The notes under the pieces: model-generated
What the model was told of the DNA's origin: nothing
Databases searched by the model: none
The model's input: only the letters and a program-made list of their open reading frames with translations
Shown: one piece after another, positions 17,134-25,439 of the stretch
Layout of the letters: the number at the start of each line of letters is the position of its first letter
How positions within the stretch are numbered: position 1 is the stretch's first letter
Source of the DNA: Bacteroidota bacterium
Lineage (GTDB): Bacteria; Bacteroidota; Bacteroidia; Chitinophagales; Chitinophagaceae
Direction: 5' to 3'
Length of the DNA: 43,657 bases
NCBI GenBank assembly: GCA_947451115.1
Contig: CANFXV010000018.1
Coordinates: 1-43,657 of the forward strand
Position numbers and translations under genes: made by a program

Positions 17134-17147
17134 ATCTTATGCAAGAT
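17134..17147. promoter_or_regulatory. Inverted repeat ATCTT-ATGC-AAGAT before the glucuronate operon
   Basis: A perfect 5+4+5 palindrome in the same divergent gap. Its GCAAGAT arm also pairs with ATCTTGC at 17105-17111. It may be an operator pair with the repeat at 17086-17100. Confidence 0.3.
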
Positions 17148-17193
17148 TTCGCCTCTAAATACATTGGCCTTTAAGAATTCAACAATTAGTGCC

Positions 17194-17201
17194 TATTTTT
17201 G
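17194..17201 (+). promoter_or_regulatory. Putative -7 promoter box for the ubiX-like gene
   Basis: TATTTTTG matches TAnnTTTG and ends 10 bases before the ATG at 17212, implying a very short leader. The -33 element is not clear. Confidence 0.45.
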
Positions 17202-17211
17202 TTAATAGTAT

Positions 17212-17772
17212 ATGAATAAAATTGTAATTGCCATCACAGGCGCTAGTGGCGCTATTTACGCTAAATGTTTAATGGATTGTTTAAGCCAAATGACCGACCA
17301 ATATGAGGCCGTGGGCATTGTCATGAGTGATAATGCAAAGACTGTTTGGGAGACAGAACTAGGCAATCAAAACTATCTCAACTACCCTTTTACATTTTAC
17401 CATAAAAACGATTTCAATGCCCCCTTTGCCTCAGGTTCTGCTCAATACAATATCATGATTTTGCTGCCATGTAGCATGGGTACCTTGGGCCGAATTGCGA
17501 GTGGTATGAGTGACGATTTAGTGACCAGGGCGGCAGATGTTGTATTGAAAGAAAGAAGAAAACTAATTTTAGTGGCTAGAGAAACACCTTATAATTTAAT
17601 TCATATAAAAAATATGGAGACCGTGACATTAGCAGGTGGTATTATTTGTCCGGCCACACCAAGTTTTTATAGTAAGCCTCAAACCATTGAAGAACTGGCC
17701 TATACAGTAGTGCACCGCATACTAGACTTAGCTGGGTTAAAAGCAAATAGTTATCGTTGGGGAAATAATTAA
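17212..17772 (+). CDS. ubiX: UbiX-type flavin prenyltransferase
   Basis: Member of the UbiX/Pad1 flavoprotein family, which attaches a dimethylallyl group to FMN to make prenyl-FMN, the cofactor of UbiD-type decarboxylases. The 186-residue chain begins with the FMN-binding VIAITGASGAIYAKCL. It has the central PCSMGTLGRIASGMSDDLVTRAADV block, then LVARETPYNLIHIKNM and ICPATPSFYSKPQTIEEL. All are well conserved and the length is normal. No ubiD gene is visible in the window. It is divergent from the glucuronate operon and convergent with clpC, with a shared terminator. Family assignment is firm; the partner decarboxylase is unknown. Confidence 0.93.
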   Translation: MNKIVIAITGASGAIYAKCLMDCLSQMTDQYEAVGIVMSDNAKTVWETELGNQNYLNYPFTFYHKNDFNAPFASGSAQYNIMILLPCSMGTLGRIASGMSDDLVTRAADVVLKERRKLILVARETPYNLIHIKNMETVTLAGGIICPATPSFYSKPQTIEELAYTVVHRILDLAGLKANSYRWGNN

Positions 17773-17794
17773 TCAATAAATGATTGAACCTTAT

Positions 17795-17827
17795 AAAAAA
17801 GGACCCCTAATTTAGGAGGCCTTTTTT
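17795..17827. terminator. Bidirectional terminator between ubiX and clpC
   Basis: AAAAAAGG at 17795-17802 pairs with CCTTTTTT at 17820-17827, with an inner CCTAA/TTAGG stem. It serves both convergent genes. Confidence 0.85.
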
Positions 17828-17842
17828 ATGCTATGGTAAGAT

Positions 17843-20425
17843 TTAGTCTTCTTTGGGTTCTTTAGGCGCCTTGGGTGCTTTTTCTTTTTCCTTTTTTTGT
17901 AAAGTAAAAACCAGCTTCCCATTCTCTTTATCTAAATCGCCTACTAAAGTATCGCCTTCTTTAACGCTATGGTTTAAAATTTCTTCTGCAAGAGGATCTT
18001 CGATGTATTTTTGAATGGCTCTATGCAAAGGTCTTGCACCAAATTGAACATCATAGCCTTTATCTGCAATAAATCCTTTGGCTTCTTCAGATAAAACTAA
18101 GTTTAATCCTAAGTTCACCAAACGACTCAAAACATTTTTCATGATGATGTCGATGATTAAGAAAATATTCTCCTTAGTCAATGAATTAAATACTACCACA
18201 TCGTCTACTCTATTTAAAAACTCTGGAGAGAAGGTTCTCTTTAATGCTTTTTCAATCACCGATCTATTGTTCTCATCGGTTTGTTGCACACGGGTAGCAG
18301 TTGCAAAACCAACGCCATCACCAAACTCTTTCAATTGACGAGCGCCAATATTTGAAGTCATGATGATTAAAGTATTTTTAAAATCTACTTTTCTACCTAG
18401 GCCATCTGTTAAAATACCATCATCCAATACTTGTAATAAAATATTATAAATATCTGGATGTGCTTTTTCTATTTCATCTAAAAGTATGACGCAGTATGGT
18501 TTACGGCGCACTTTTTCAGTTAATTGCCCGCCTTCTTCGTAACCCACATAGCCTGGAGGTGCTCCAATTAAACGGCTTACAGAAAACTTTTCCATGTACT
18601 CACTCATGTCAATTCTAATTAAAGAATCTTCTGAGTCAAATAAATTTCTGGCCAATGCTCTGGCTAACTCCGTCTTACCCACTCCAGTTGGACCTAAGAA
18701 AATAAATGTACCAATAGGTTTTTTAGGATCTTTCAAACCTACTCTATTTCTTTGAATGGCTTTCACCACTTTACCTAAGGCTTCATCTTGTCCAATGACT
18801 TCGGTTTTCATTTCCTCTGTCATTTTTTTCAACTTCGTAGTTTCTGCTTCCACCATTCTCTTTACAGGAATGCCGGTCATCATACTCACTACTTCCGCTA
18901 TATTTTCTTCATTGATCGGGAAACGCTTGTTTTTACTTTCTTCTTCCCAATTGGTTTTTGCTTTTTCTAATGCTTCACCTAATTTTTTCTCTGTATCTCT
19001 CAAACTAGCCGCTTCTTCAAAGCGTTGGCTTTTAACCACTCTGTTTTTTTCGTTCTTAACTTCTTCAATTTGTTTTTCTAAATCAACAATATCCAAAGGC
19101 ACATTAATATTTTTCAAATGCACTCTAGCACCTACTTCATCCAAAACATCAATGGCTTTGTCTGGCAGTAAACGATCCGTCATGTAACGATCACTTAATT
19201 TCACACAAGCTTCAATGGCTTCTTGATCATAAACCACACTATGGTAGTCCTCGTATTTAGACTTGATATTGTTTAAGATGATAATGGTATCAGCTACACT
19301 TGGTGGTTCAATGATTACTTTTTGGAAACGTCTATCCAAGGCACCATCTTTTTCAATGTGCATTCTATATTCATCTAAAGTGGAAGCACCAATACATTGT
19401 AATTCTCCACGAGCCAAAGCAGGCTTAAAGATATTAGAAGCATCTAAGGAACCGCTTGCTCCTCCAGCACCCACGATGGTATGTATTTCATCAATAAATA
19501 AAATAACGTCTCTGTTTTTTTCTAGTTCAGTCATGATGGCCTTCATACGCTCTTCAAACTGACCTCTGTATTTTGTACCTGCAACAAGCGCTGCCAAGTC
19601 CAATGAAATCACTCGCTTATCAAATAATACCCTGCTTACTTTTCTTTGTACAATACGAAGTGCCAAACCTTCTACAATGGCGGTCTTACCCACCCCAGGT
19701 TCCCCAATTAAAATGGGATTGTTCTTTTTTCTTCTACTTAAAATTTGGCTTACTCTTTCTATTTCTGCTTCACGACCCACAATCGGATCTAAAGCATCCA
19801 TTTCGGCTAGCTTAGTAATATCACGACCAAAATTATCCAATACGGGTGTCTTAGACTTATTAGGTGTGGCTGGTTTAGCCTTGGCTGCTGCCCCATAGGC
19901 ACCCGATCCACCTCTTTTCTCTTCTTCGAATTCATCCTCTCCTTCTTCAGGAAATTCTGCACTCGGCGGATTGATGGGTTCAGCACTTGTACCAATAATG
20001 CCTAACTCAGTTCTAAATAAATCATAGTCAATATCAAATTGATTTAGGATTTGAGTGGCTATATTTTCTTTATTTTTTAAGATGCTTAATAGCAAATGTT
20101 CGGTTTCGACCATGGGGCTTTTTAAGGCCTTGGCTTCTAATACCGTAACACGGATTACTTTCTCTGCCTGTTTGGTTAAAGGCAAACTGTTAATATTGGC
20201 TACATTTTTACCAGACTTATCCTTGACCGCCAATTCAATCTCTTTTCTTAATTCGGCAAGATTTACATTCAATTGCTTTAATACCTTAATGGCCGTATTC
20301 TCTTGATCTCTAATAAGGCCAAGCATTAAATGCTCAGCGCCTATAAAGTCATTACCTAATCTCAAAGCCTCTTCACGACTATAAGAGATGATTTCCTTAA
20401 CTTGTGTTGAAAAATTATTATCCAT
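17843..20425 (-). CDS. clpC: ClpC-type AAA+ unfoldase, ClpP partner
   Basis: Hsp100 unfoldase that feeds proteins to ClpP in the cytoplasm. Domains in order: two Clp N repeats (about residues 1-145), an acidic/Gly-Ala linker, AAA+ domain 1 with Walker A GEPGVGKT at 241-248 and Walker B VILFIDE, a short middle domain with a UVR-like motif (KSQRFEEAASLRDTEK), and AAA+ domain 2 with GPTGVGKT at 578-585. A Clp D2-small domain follows. The UVR-like, short middle domain separates ClpC from the disaggregase ClpB. The chain ends in a Lys/Glu/Pro-rich tail (KEKEKAPKAPKEPKED). No McsA/McsB genes are nearby. It is divergent from the STAS gene. Confidence 0.95.
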   Translation of the reverse strand: MDNNFSTQVKEIISYSREEALRLGNDFIGAEHLMLGLIRDQENTAIKVLKQLNVNLAELRKEIELAVKDKSGKNVANINSLPLTKQAEKVIRVTVLEAKALKSPMVETEHLLLSILKNKENIATQILNQFDIDYDLFRTELGIIGTSAEPINPPSAEFPEEGEDEFEEEKRGGSGAYGAAAKAKPATPNKSKTPVLDNFGRDITKLAEMDALDPIVGREAEIERVSQILSRRKKNNPILIGEPGVGKTAIVEGLALRIVQRKVSRVLFDKRVISLDLAALVAGTKYRGQFEERMKAIMTELEKNRDVILFIDEIHTIVGAGGASGSLDASNIFKPALARGELQCIGASTLDEYRMHIEKDGALDRRFQKVIIEPPSVADTIIILNNIKSKYEDYHSVVYDQEAIEACVKLSDRYMTDRLLPDKAIDVLDEVGARVHLKNINVPLDIVDLEKQIEEVKNEKNRVVKSQRFEEAASLRDTEKKLGEALEKAKTNWEEESKNKRFPINEENIAEVVSMMTGIPVKRMVEAETTKLKKMTEEMKTEVIGQDEALGKVVKAIQRNRVGLKDPKKPIGTFIFLGPTGVGKTELARALARNLFDSEDSLIRIDMSEYMEKFSVSRLIGAPPGYVGYEEGGQLTEKVRRKPYCVILLDEIEKAHPDIYNILLQVLDDGILTDGLGRKVDFKNTLIIMTSNIGARQLKEFGDGVGFATATRVQQTDENNRSVIEKALKRTFSPEFLNRVDDVVVFNSLTKENIFLIIDIIMKNVLSRLVNLGLNLVLSEEAKGFIADKGYDVQFGARPLHRAIQKYIEDPLAEEILNHSVKEGDTLVGDLDKENGKLVFTLQKKEKEKAPKAPKEPKED

Positions 20426-20518
20426 AGAATTAATTGGAGCTGTTACAAGAATAACGAATATTTTTGACCTAAAGTATGTTAAGTATTACTTGTTATTAAC
20501 CATTTATTATTAAGCCCT

Positions 20519-20917
20519 ATGCAATACAAAACAGAACAAAAGGAGAAGTTTACGGTCATTACCCTTCTTGAAAATAGTCTTAGTTCAAATCTCGTGCCAG
20601 AATTGGCCGAATTGACTACTAAAATTGGTGCCCAGGCCCCTAAAAATCTGGTACTTAACTTTTCTAAGGTAGCCCATTGGGAACTGCCCGTTATTGAACA
20701 ATTGGCCAATGCCCAACAGGCCTTTTATGATAATAATACCTCATTTGTCATTTGCTGCCTGTCAGATAGCCTGCAGGAAGTACTGGATTTGACCGATTAT
20801 GCCGAAGTCATGAATATGACCCCCACAGAATCAGAGGCATGGGACATAGTCCAAATGGAAGAAATTGAAAGGGAACTCCTAGACAGTGATGATATGGAGT
20901 TTTCGACCCAAGAATAG
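20519..20917 (+). CDS. STAS-domain protein without the usual phospho-serine
   Basis: The 132-residue protein resembles STAS-domain proteins (anti-anti-sigma factor fold): strand FTVITLLE, helix NSLSSNLVPELAELT, strand PKNLVLNFSKVAH, helix ELPVIEQLANAQQAF, strand TSFVICCL, and helix DSLQEVLDL. In SpoIIAA-like members the stretch after the third strand reads D-S-S-G and is phosphorylated; here it is WELPVIEQ, so partner switching by phosphorylation is unlikely. The C-terminus is a strongly acidic tail. It lies 36 bases upstream of dnaG on the same strand and may be co-transcribed with it. No anti-sigma kinase gene is visible nearby. The fold call is by pattern, so moderately sure. Confidence 0.65.
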   Translation: MQYKTEQKEKFTVITLLENSLSSNLVPELAELTTKIGAQAPKNLVLNFSKVAHWELPVIEQLANAQQAFYDNNTSFVICCLSDSLQEVLDLTDYAEVMNMTPTESEAWDIVQMEEIERELLDSDDMEFSTQE

Positions 20918-20940
20918 GCCTAGAATCGGTCAATATTAGT

Positions 20941-20948
20941 TATTTTCG
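20941..20948 (+). promoter_or_regulatory. Possible -7 box (TTCG variant) before dnaG
   Basis: TATTTTCG resembles TAnnTTTG with one change and ends five bases before the dnaG ATG. It could give dnaG its own promoter, with an almost leaderless transcript. Confidence 0.3.
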
Positions 20949-20953
20949 CCGTC

Positions 20954-22882
20954 ATGATTACCTCTAATACGATACAACAAATTACCAGCCGAATTGACAT
21001 CATTGATGTGGTGGGTGAATTTGTGAAGTTAAAAAAGAGAGGGACCAACTTTATAGGCAACTGCCCTTTTCACAACGAAAAATCTCCTTCTTTTACCGTT
21101 TCCCCTTCCAAGGAAATTTACAAATGCTTTGGCTGTGGCAAAAGTGGCAACACCATCACCTTTTTGATGGAGCATGAGAAGTATAGTTATGTAGAATCTT
21201 TAAGATGGTTGGCGGCTAGATACAATATTGAAATTGAAGAAACAGAAACTAGCCCAGCCCAAAAAATAGCCCAACAAGTAGCCGATAGTTTATATGCCAT
21301 CAATCATTTTGCGATGGACTTTTTTGCAAAACAATATTGGGAAACAAGCTCCGGTGAAGCCATTGCACAAACCTATATGCAACACCGAGGCTTTTTAAAA
21401 CCCATTGTAGAAAAATTTAAAATTGGTTACAACCCTTCTGATCGAGATAGTTTGGCCAAGGCCTTGATTCAAAATCAATTCAATCCTGAACTTTTTGCCA
21501 AAACAGGTTTGGTGGTAGAACGCAATGGAGAGTGGCAGGACAATTACAGAGATCGTATAATTTTTCCCATTCACAATACCACAGGAAAAATTATTGGATT
21601 TGGTGCCAGACAAATTGCCAAGAATGATAAGTCTCCTAAATACATCAACTCTCCAGAGAATGAAATTTATGTAAAGAGTAAAATATTATATGGCTCTTAT
21701 TTTGCAAGAACTTCGATAGATAAATTAAATGAATGTTTATTGGTAGAAGGTTATACCGATGTAGTGAGCTTGCACCAAGCTGGTATTGAAAATGTAGTGG
21801 CCAGTGGGGGAACTTCTTTAACCATTGACCAGTTAAGGCTGATCAAAAAATATACGCAGAACCTAACCATTATTTATGATGGAGATGCGGCGGGTGTAAA
21901 AGCAGCCTTGCGTGGATTAGATATGGCCTTGGAAGAAGGTTTGAATGTGCAATTGGTTTTAATTCCTGATAAAGAAGATCCAGATAGTTATGTCAATAAA
22001 GTGGGCCCAGATGCTTTCAGAGCGTTTGTCCAATCCGCTAAAAAAGATTTCGTACTCTTTCAATTAGAAGTACAGTTAAAAGAAGTGGGTGGAGATTTGA
22101 ATAAGAAGAATGCATTGGTCAATCAAATTGCGGAAACCTTAAGTAAGATTAATAAGCCCGAAGACTTTACCAAGTTGCAAGAATATGTTAGAAAGTGCGC
22201 TTCCCTACTGCGTATTGACGAAACTGGCTTAACGCAATTGGTGAATAAGTTTAAGCGTGATAAGATAGTAAAAGAAGAAAAGAAAATGTCTTATGACGAG
22301 GCAGCCATACTGCTGCCCAGTTTTCCTAAGGAAAGCGATTCGGACAATGACAATGATTTATTGGTAGACAGAGATTTGTCCCATGAAAAAAACCTGGTGC
22401 GCTTGGTCGTAGAATATGGTAATGAACCTGGGCCTAAAGATAAAAAAGTGGCAGACTGGGTTTTTGAAGAAATCGAATCCTTCCCATTTGAAAATGCCGA
22501 TATGGTTTATTTAATGGACGCTTATAAAAAATGGATGAGGGAAGGTAAAATGGCCAATAGCAAAACCTTGCAATACCATGAGGACGAGCGTGTTCAAAAA
22601 TGGGCGATGAATTTGTTTGAACCAGAACACGAACTCAGTCAAAGATGGAATGAAAAATTAGGTAAACCAGAACGCGAAGAAGTTAAAAATTATATCCTTG
22701 AAATTGAGATTGGCCTGATGTACTATAAACTTAGAAAAGTTAAAAAGATGATAGGTCAAAATCAAATGGATTTAGAAACTGCACCTGAAAATGAACAAAT
22801 TCAATTGTTGCAAATACATAAGCACTTAAAAGAGGTGGAGCGTGAATTAACCCAAGGCATTGGAACAGTGATCTTGAAGTAA
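20954..22882 (+). CDS. dnaG: DNA primase
   Basis: Synthesises RNA primers for replication. The 642-residue sequence has the CHC2 zinc finger (C37, H40, C58, C61 in CPFHNEKSPSF and CFGCGKSG), the primase core including KFKIGYNPSDRDSL, and IIFPIHNTTGKIIGFGAR. The TOPRIM domain has the catalytic glutamate in LLVEGYTDVV and acidic residues in IYDGDAAG, then IPDKEDPDSYV. The C-terminal third, which would bind the replicative helicase, is poorly conserved and charged. The length is normal for Bacteroidota. It is preceded by the STAS gene and converges with the YdeI-like gene. Confidence 0.96.
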   Translation: MITSNTIQQITSRIDIIDVVGEFVKLKKRGTNFIGNCPFHNEKSPSFTVSPSKEIYKCFGCGKSGNTITFLMEHEKYSYVESLRWLAARYNIEIEETETSPAQKIAQQVADSLYAINHFAMDFFAKQYWETSSGEAIAQTYMQHRGFLKPIVEKFKIGYNPSDRDSLAKALIQNQFNPELFAKTGLVVERNGEWQDNYRDRIIFPIHNTTGKIIGFGARQIAKNDKSPKYINSPENEIYVKSKILYGSYFARTSIDKLNECLLVEGYTDVVSLHQAGIENVVASGGTSLTIDQLRLIKKYTQNLTIIYDGDAAGVKAALRGLDMALEEGLNVQLVLIPDKEDPDSYVNKVGPDAFRAFVQSAKKDFVLFQLEVQLKEVGGDLNKKNALVNQIAETLSKINKPEDFTKLQEYVRKCASLLRIDETGLTQLVNKFKRDKIVKEEKKMSYDEAAILLPSFPKESDSDNDNDLLVDRDLSHEKNLVRLVVEYGNEPGPKDKKVADWVFEEIESFPFENADMVYLMDAYKKWMREGKMANSKTLQYHEDERVQKWAMNLFEPEHELSQRWNEKLGKPEREEVKNYILEIEIGLMYYKLRKVKKMIGQNQMDLETAPENEQIQLLQIHKHLKEVERELTQGIGTVILK

Positions 22883-22886
22883 TTAC

Positions 22887-22927
22887 CCAGTAAAAAAAAT
22901 TAATAAACCCTACTTCTCGGAGGGGTT
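22887..22927 (-). terminator. Weak terminator at the end of the YdeI-like gene
   Basis: On the minus strand AACCC/GGGTT (arms 22923-22927 and 22906-22910) forms a five-pair stem across the stop codon. A run of eight T follows after a six-base gap. Confidence 0.35.
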
Positions 22928-23578
22928 GTTCTTCCCTGCCAATAATTTTTCTAAAGTAGCTTCCAAACGCTTTTGTTTGGTTTCTTCTTTCTTAGCACCT
23001 TGAATCCAACTTAAATATTCTTTTTGATTCAAAATAGATAAGGAGGTAAAAAACTCCCTAGCCTCTTCGTGTGCCCCAAATAATTTATCCAATTCAATAG
23101 GAAGTGCAATTAATCTTTTTTCAAAATCGTCTACTTTAACATCGGCCGCTTTGAATTCAACAAACGTCCTATTTCTATTGGGAATTTGATCTAATTTCTT
23201 AAAACGCATCGCTGTCCAAACATGGTCTAGGGTAACTTGTCTTACTGCTTCGTATTCATTCTTAGACAAAATTTCCCAGCTGGCGTCTCTATTTAAGTCA
23301 GATACAATTTTTGAAGTGGTTTTAGGGTAGGCAATCCACAATTTACTTTCTGGATGCAAAGCCGAAAAAACCTCTTTTAATATATTGTTTAACTGTAATT
23401 GATTGATGGCAAAAATCAAGGCAAAATCAATCTTGCGCGCCTTTAACAATGGCGTAATGTTCTTGTTGTAGGACAATTTTGCAAATTGCTTCTCTACTGA
23501 CGATGGTAATCCTTGAACAAGTAAATTTTTCTCTTCTTTCAACTGTAATTTCTCCAAAATGTTCTGATTACCTGACAT
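22910..23578 (-). CDS. YdeI/OmpD-associated family protein with DUF3052-like N-terminus
   Basis: The 222-residue protein appears to have two parts. Residues 1-125 resemble the DUF3052-type fold (ILEKLQLKEEKNLLVQGLP near the start, KLWIAYPKTTSK in the middle, ending VWTAMRFKK). Residues 135-220 resemble the YdeI/OmpD-associated family (LIALPIELDKLF, EYLSWIQGAKKEETKQKRLEATLEKL). The biochemical function of either part is not established; YdeI relatives have been linked to stress or bacteriocin tolerance. The protein has no signal peptide. It is a single gene with its own possible promoter and a weak terminator. The domain calls are by recognition of motifs only. Confidence 0.7.
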   Translation of the reverse strand: MSGNQNILEKLQLKEEKNLLVQGLPSSVEKQFAKLSYNKNITPLLKARKIDFALIFAINQLQLNNILKEVFSALHPESKLWIAYPKTTSKIVSDLNRDASWEILSKNEYEAVRQVTLDHVWTAMRFKKLDQIPNRNRTFVEFKAADVKVDDFEKRLIALPIELDKLFGAHEEAREFFTSLSILNQKEYLSWIQGAKKEETKQKRLEATLEKLLAGKNNPSEK

Positions 23579-23602
23579 AGTTGTTTATTTTTAAAAGGAC
23601 GA

Positions 23603-23610
23603 CGAAGTTA
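23603..23610 (-). promoter_or_regulatory. Possible -7 box (TTCG variant) for the YdeI-like gene
   Basis: TAACTTCG on the minus strand lies 25 bases before the start. It has one change from TAnnTTTG. Confidence 0.3.
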
Positions 23611-23635
23611 CGAAATTCTAACTGGAAGTAAAGGT

Positions 23636-24271
23636 TTAATTGCGCTTCAACTTATTTTTGAAACTAGGCACTTTATTCTCTGTGCCTTTAAACAACCTAC
23701 TGATGTTTTTTTGATGCGTGATCACCACCATCAAGGCCACTATAATAGCGAAAAGGCGATACACGGTCTCCCTTTCATTAAAGATGAATAAAATAAGGAC
23801 CATAAAAGCAACACCTGCCAACATAGAACTTAAGGAAACGAATCGGGTAGACAATAAAGTAATTAAGAATACTCCACAACAAATTAGTGCTACCATGGGT
23901 TGAATAGCCAAGGCCATGCCTAATAAAGTAGCCACCCCTTTTCCACCTTTAAAATTGGCAAAAATGGGGAATATATGACCTAAAATTGCCATCATGCCAA
24001 GGGCTATCATAAAATTGGTTCTAGCCAATTCATTGGTTAAATAGTAAGGAATAAAAATGTATAAAGAAGTGGCAATAATCCCCTTGGTAACATCTACTAG
24101 CATCACCAAACTACCCCATTTAGAACCCAATATTCTAAAAGTATTGGTCGCCCCTGCGTTTCCACTACCATAATCTCTAATGTCAATCCCAAAAACGGAC
24201 TTACTAATCCAAACTGCTGTGGGAATAGAACCAATCAAATAAGCTAAAATAATAAGAATAATTTCTGTCAT
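23636..24271 (-). CDS. plsY: Acyl-phosphate:glycerol-3-phosphate acyltransferase
   Basis: Inner-membrane enzyme that transfers an acyl group from acyl-phosphate to glycerol 3-phosphate, the first step of phospholipid synthesis. The 211-residue protein has five or so membrane segments and the three PlsY motifs: GSIPTAVW followed by DIRDYGSGNAGATNTFR, GHIFPIFANFKGGKGVAT, and a late SRFV/ITHQKNISRLFKG region. The length is normal. It lies downstream of prmA, but a hairpin terminator and a TATATTTG box separate them, so it is probably transcribed alone. Confidence 0.94.
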   Translation of the reverse strand: MTEIILIILAYLIGSIPTAVWISKSVFGIDIRDYGSGNAGATNTFRILGSKWGSLVMLVDVTKGIIATSLYIFIPYYLTNELARTNFMIALGMMAILGHIFPIFANFKGGKGVATLLGMALAIQPMVALICCGVFLITLLSTRFVSLSSMLAGVAFMVLILFIFNERETVYRLFAIIVALMVVITHQKNISRLFKGTENKVPSFKNKLKRN

Positions 24272-24299
24272 AGCTGTCTCTTAAGTTTTCCTTAGGGGG

Positions 24300-24307
24300 C
24301 AAATATA
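24300..24307 (-). promoter_or_regulatory. Putative -7 promoter box for plsY
   Basis: TATATTTG on the minus strand is a full match to TAnnTTTG, 29 bases before the plsY start and directly after the T run of the prmA terminator. Confidence 0.5.
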
Positions 24308-24311
24308 CGCC

Positions 24312-24354
24312 AAAAAAAATTAATGTTTTGTTAACAATAGCGACTAAACATTAA
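24312..24354 (-). terminator. Terminator overlapping the end of prmA
   Basis: On the minus strand TTAATGTTT (24354-24346) pairs with AAACATTAA (24328-24320), followed at once by eight T. The left arm and most of the loop lie within the last prmA codons. The stem is AT-only, hence weak. Confidence 0.55.
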
Positions 24355-25227
24355 ACTAACCCATCCGTTTAAGGGCTGTGCTTTAACAAAATTCCAACCT
24401 AAATTTGACGTTAAATTAGTTATATCTGCTTGATCTTCAATAAGTAAGCCACTTAAGACTAAAATACTGCGAGGCTTTGCGGATTGAGTGAGGGCCTCCA
24501 AATTAGCCTCAATGATATGCCTATTCACATTGGCTAAAATCACATCAAAAACCTGACCTTGCCCTGCAGTTTCCACTTTTTCGACCCTAATATTGGCGGC
24601 ATGATTGTTTTGAACGTTTTCGATGGCGTTTTCGATGCACCAATCGTCATTGTCTACCGCCAGTATTGAGCTTGCCCCAAGTTTTTGGGCAAGGATGGCC
24701 AAAACTCCAGTGCCAGTTCCAAAATCATAGACTGATTTATCTTTAAAATTGATCCCTTCCATCAATTCAATCACAGAAAAAGTGGTGGCATGATGACCAG
24801 TACCAAAGCTCATTTTGGGGGTAATGGCAAGCTCATATTGAACTGAAGGCTCAAAATTTGGATGAAAATGAGCACGAATACCTACAAAATTGCCCACTCG
24901 TACGGGCTCAAAATTAGACTCCCATAATGCATTCCAATTTTGTTCTTTAATGATTGATTTAGAATATGTTAAACTATGTTGTTTAAATATATTGTCTAAT
25001 TCATTTTGTACATAATTAGCCTCAAAATCAGCGGCTAATATAAAGGTTTTACAATGGCCTGCCCCTTCCCCTAGTCCATTGGACATTTTCACCCCATCAT
25101 TAATGCCTTGGCTCACCTCCTCCTCATTAAAACCGTCAAATCCAAGGGCTGAAAGTTGGGCGACGATCATTTCAAATTGGTCCTGCCGCTCAAAATCGAA
25201 GGCTATTTGTATGTATTCTTTGGACAT
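24331..25227 (-). CDS. prmA: Ribosomal protein L11 methyltransferase
   Basis: SAM-dependent methyltransferase that modifies ribosomal protein L11. The 298-residue protein has a ferredoxin-like N-terminal substrate domain (IQIAFDFERQDQFEMIVAQL) and a C-terminal methyltransferase domain. The latter has the PrmA-specific MSFGTGHHATT, motif I VYDFGTGTGVLAILA, and VILANVNRHIIEANL near the end. The length is normal. It stands alone between the palindromic element upstream and plsY downstream. In some lineages similar proteins modify other targets; the PrmA call rests on GTGHHATT and the N-terminal domain. Confidence 0.92.
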   Translation of the reverse strand: MSKEYIQIAFDFERQDQFEMIVAQLSALGFDGFNEEEVSQGINDGVKMSNGLGEGAGHCKTFILAADFEANYVQNELDNIFKQHSLTYSKSIIKEQNWNALWESNFEPVRVGNFVGIRAHFHPNFEPSVQYELAITPKMSFGTGHHATTFSVIELMEGINFKDKSVYDFGTGTGVLAILAQKLGASSILAVDNDDWCIENAIENVQNNHAANIRVEKVETAGQGQVFDVILANVNRHIIEANLEALTQSAKPRSILVLSGLLIEDQADITNLTSNLGWNFVKAQPLNGWVSLMFSRYC

Positions 25228-25267
25228 AAGGATGATTTAATAAAAAGATTGGTTAATTCTCATGGAG

Positions 25268-25348
25268 AAATTAGAATAAATACTATTCCGTAGCGAACAT
25301 TCGAGCGAAGCGAGCTGAGCGCCTAGGGATAGGTATTTATTCTAATTT
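25268..25348. repeat. 81-base palindromic element with GC-rich core
   Basis: Perfect 16-base inverted repeats AAATTAGAATAAATAC (25268-25283) and GTATTTATTCTAATTT (25333-25348) flank a 49-base core. Pairing continues imperfectly inward (TATTCC against GGATAG). The core is GC-rich and contains GAGCGAAGCGAG, unlike the surrounding AT-rich DNA. It lies between the pnp terminator and prmA and encodes no visible peptide. It could be a short interspersed palindromic repeat (MITE- or REP-like), a strong RNA hairpin or a protein site. Copy number cannot be seen from one window. Confidence 0.7.
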
Positions 25349-25386
25349 TAGTTTTGTTTAGTTGCTTTCACGACAAAGTTAACTTC

Positions 25387-25419
25387 AAAAAAATGCCCCG
25401 CATTAGTAGCAGGGCATTT
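25387..25419 (-). terminator. Intrinsic terminator after pnp
   Basis: On the minus strand AAATGCCC (25419-25412) pairs with GGGCATTT (25398-25391), followed by a run of T (25393-25387). It lies 21 bases after the pnp stop. Confidence 0.85.
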
Positions 25420-25439
25420 ATATTGTAACTTTCTAAATT

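Noticed and set aside
25268..25348. Reading the palindromic element as an integron attC site
   Set aside because: No GTTRRRY/RYYYAAC core sites, no integrase or cassette array nearby, and the flanks are core genes.
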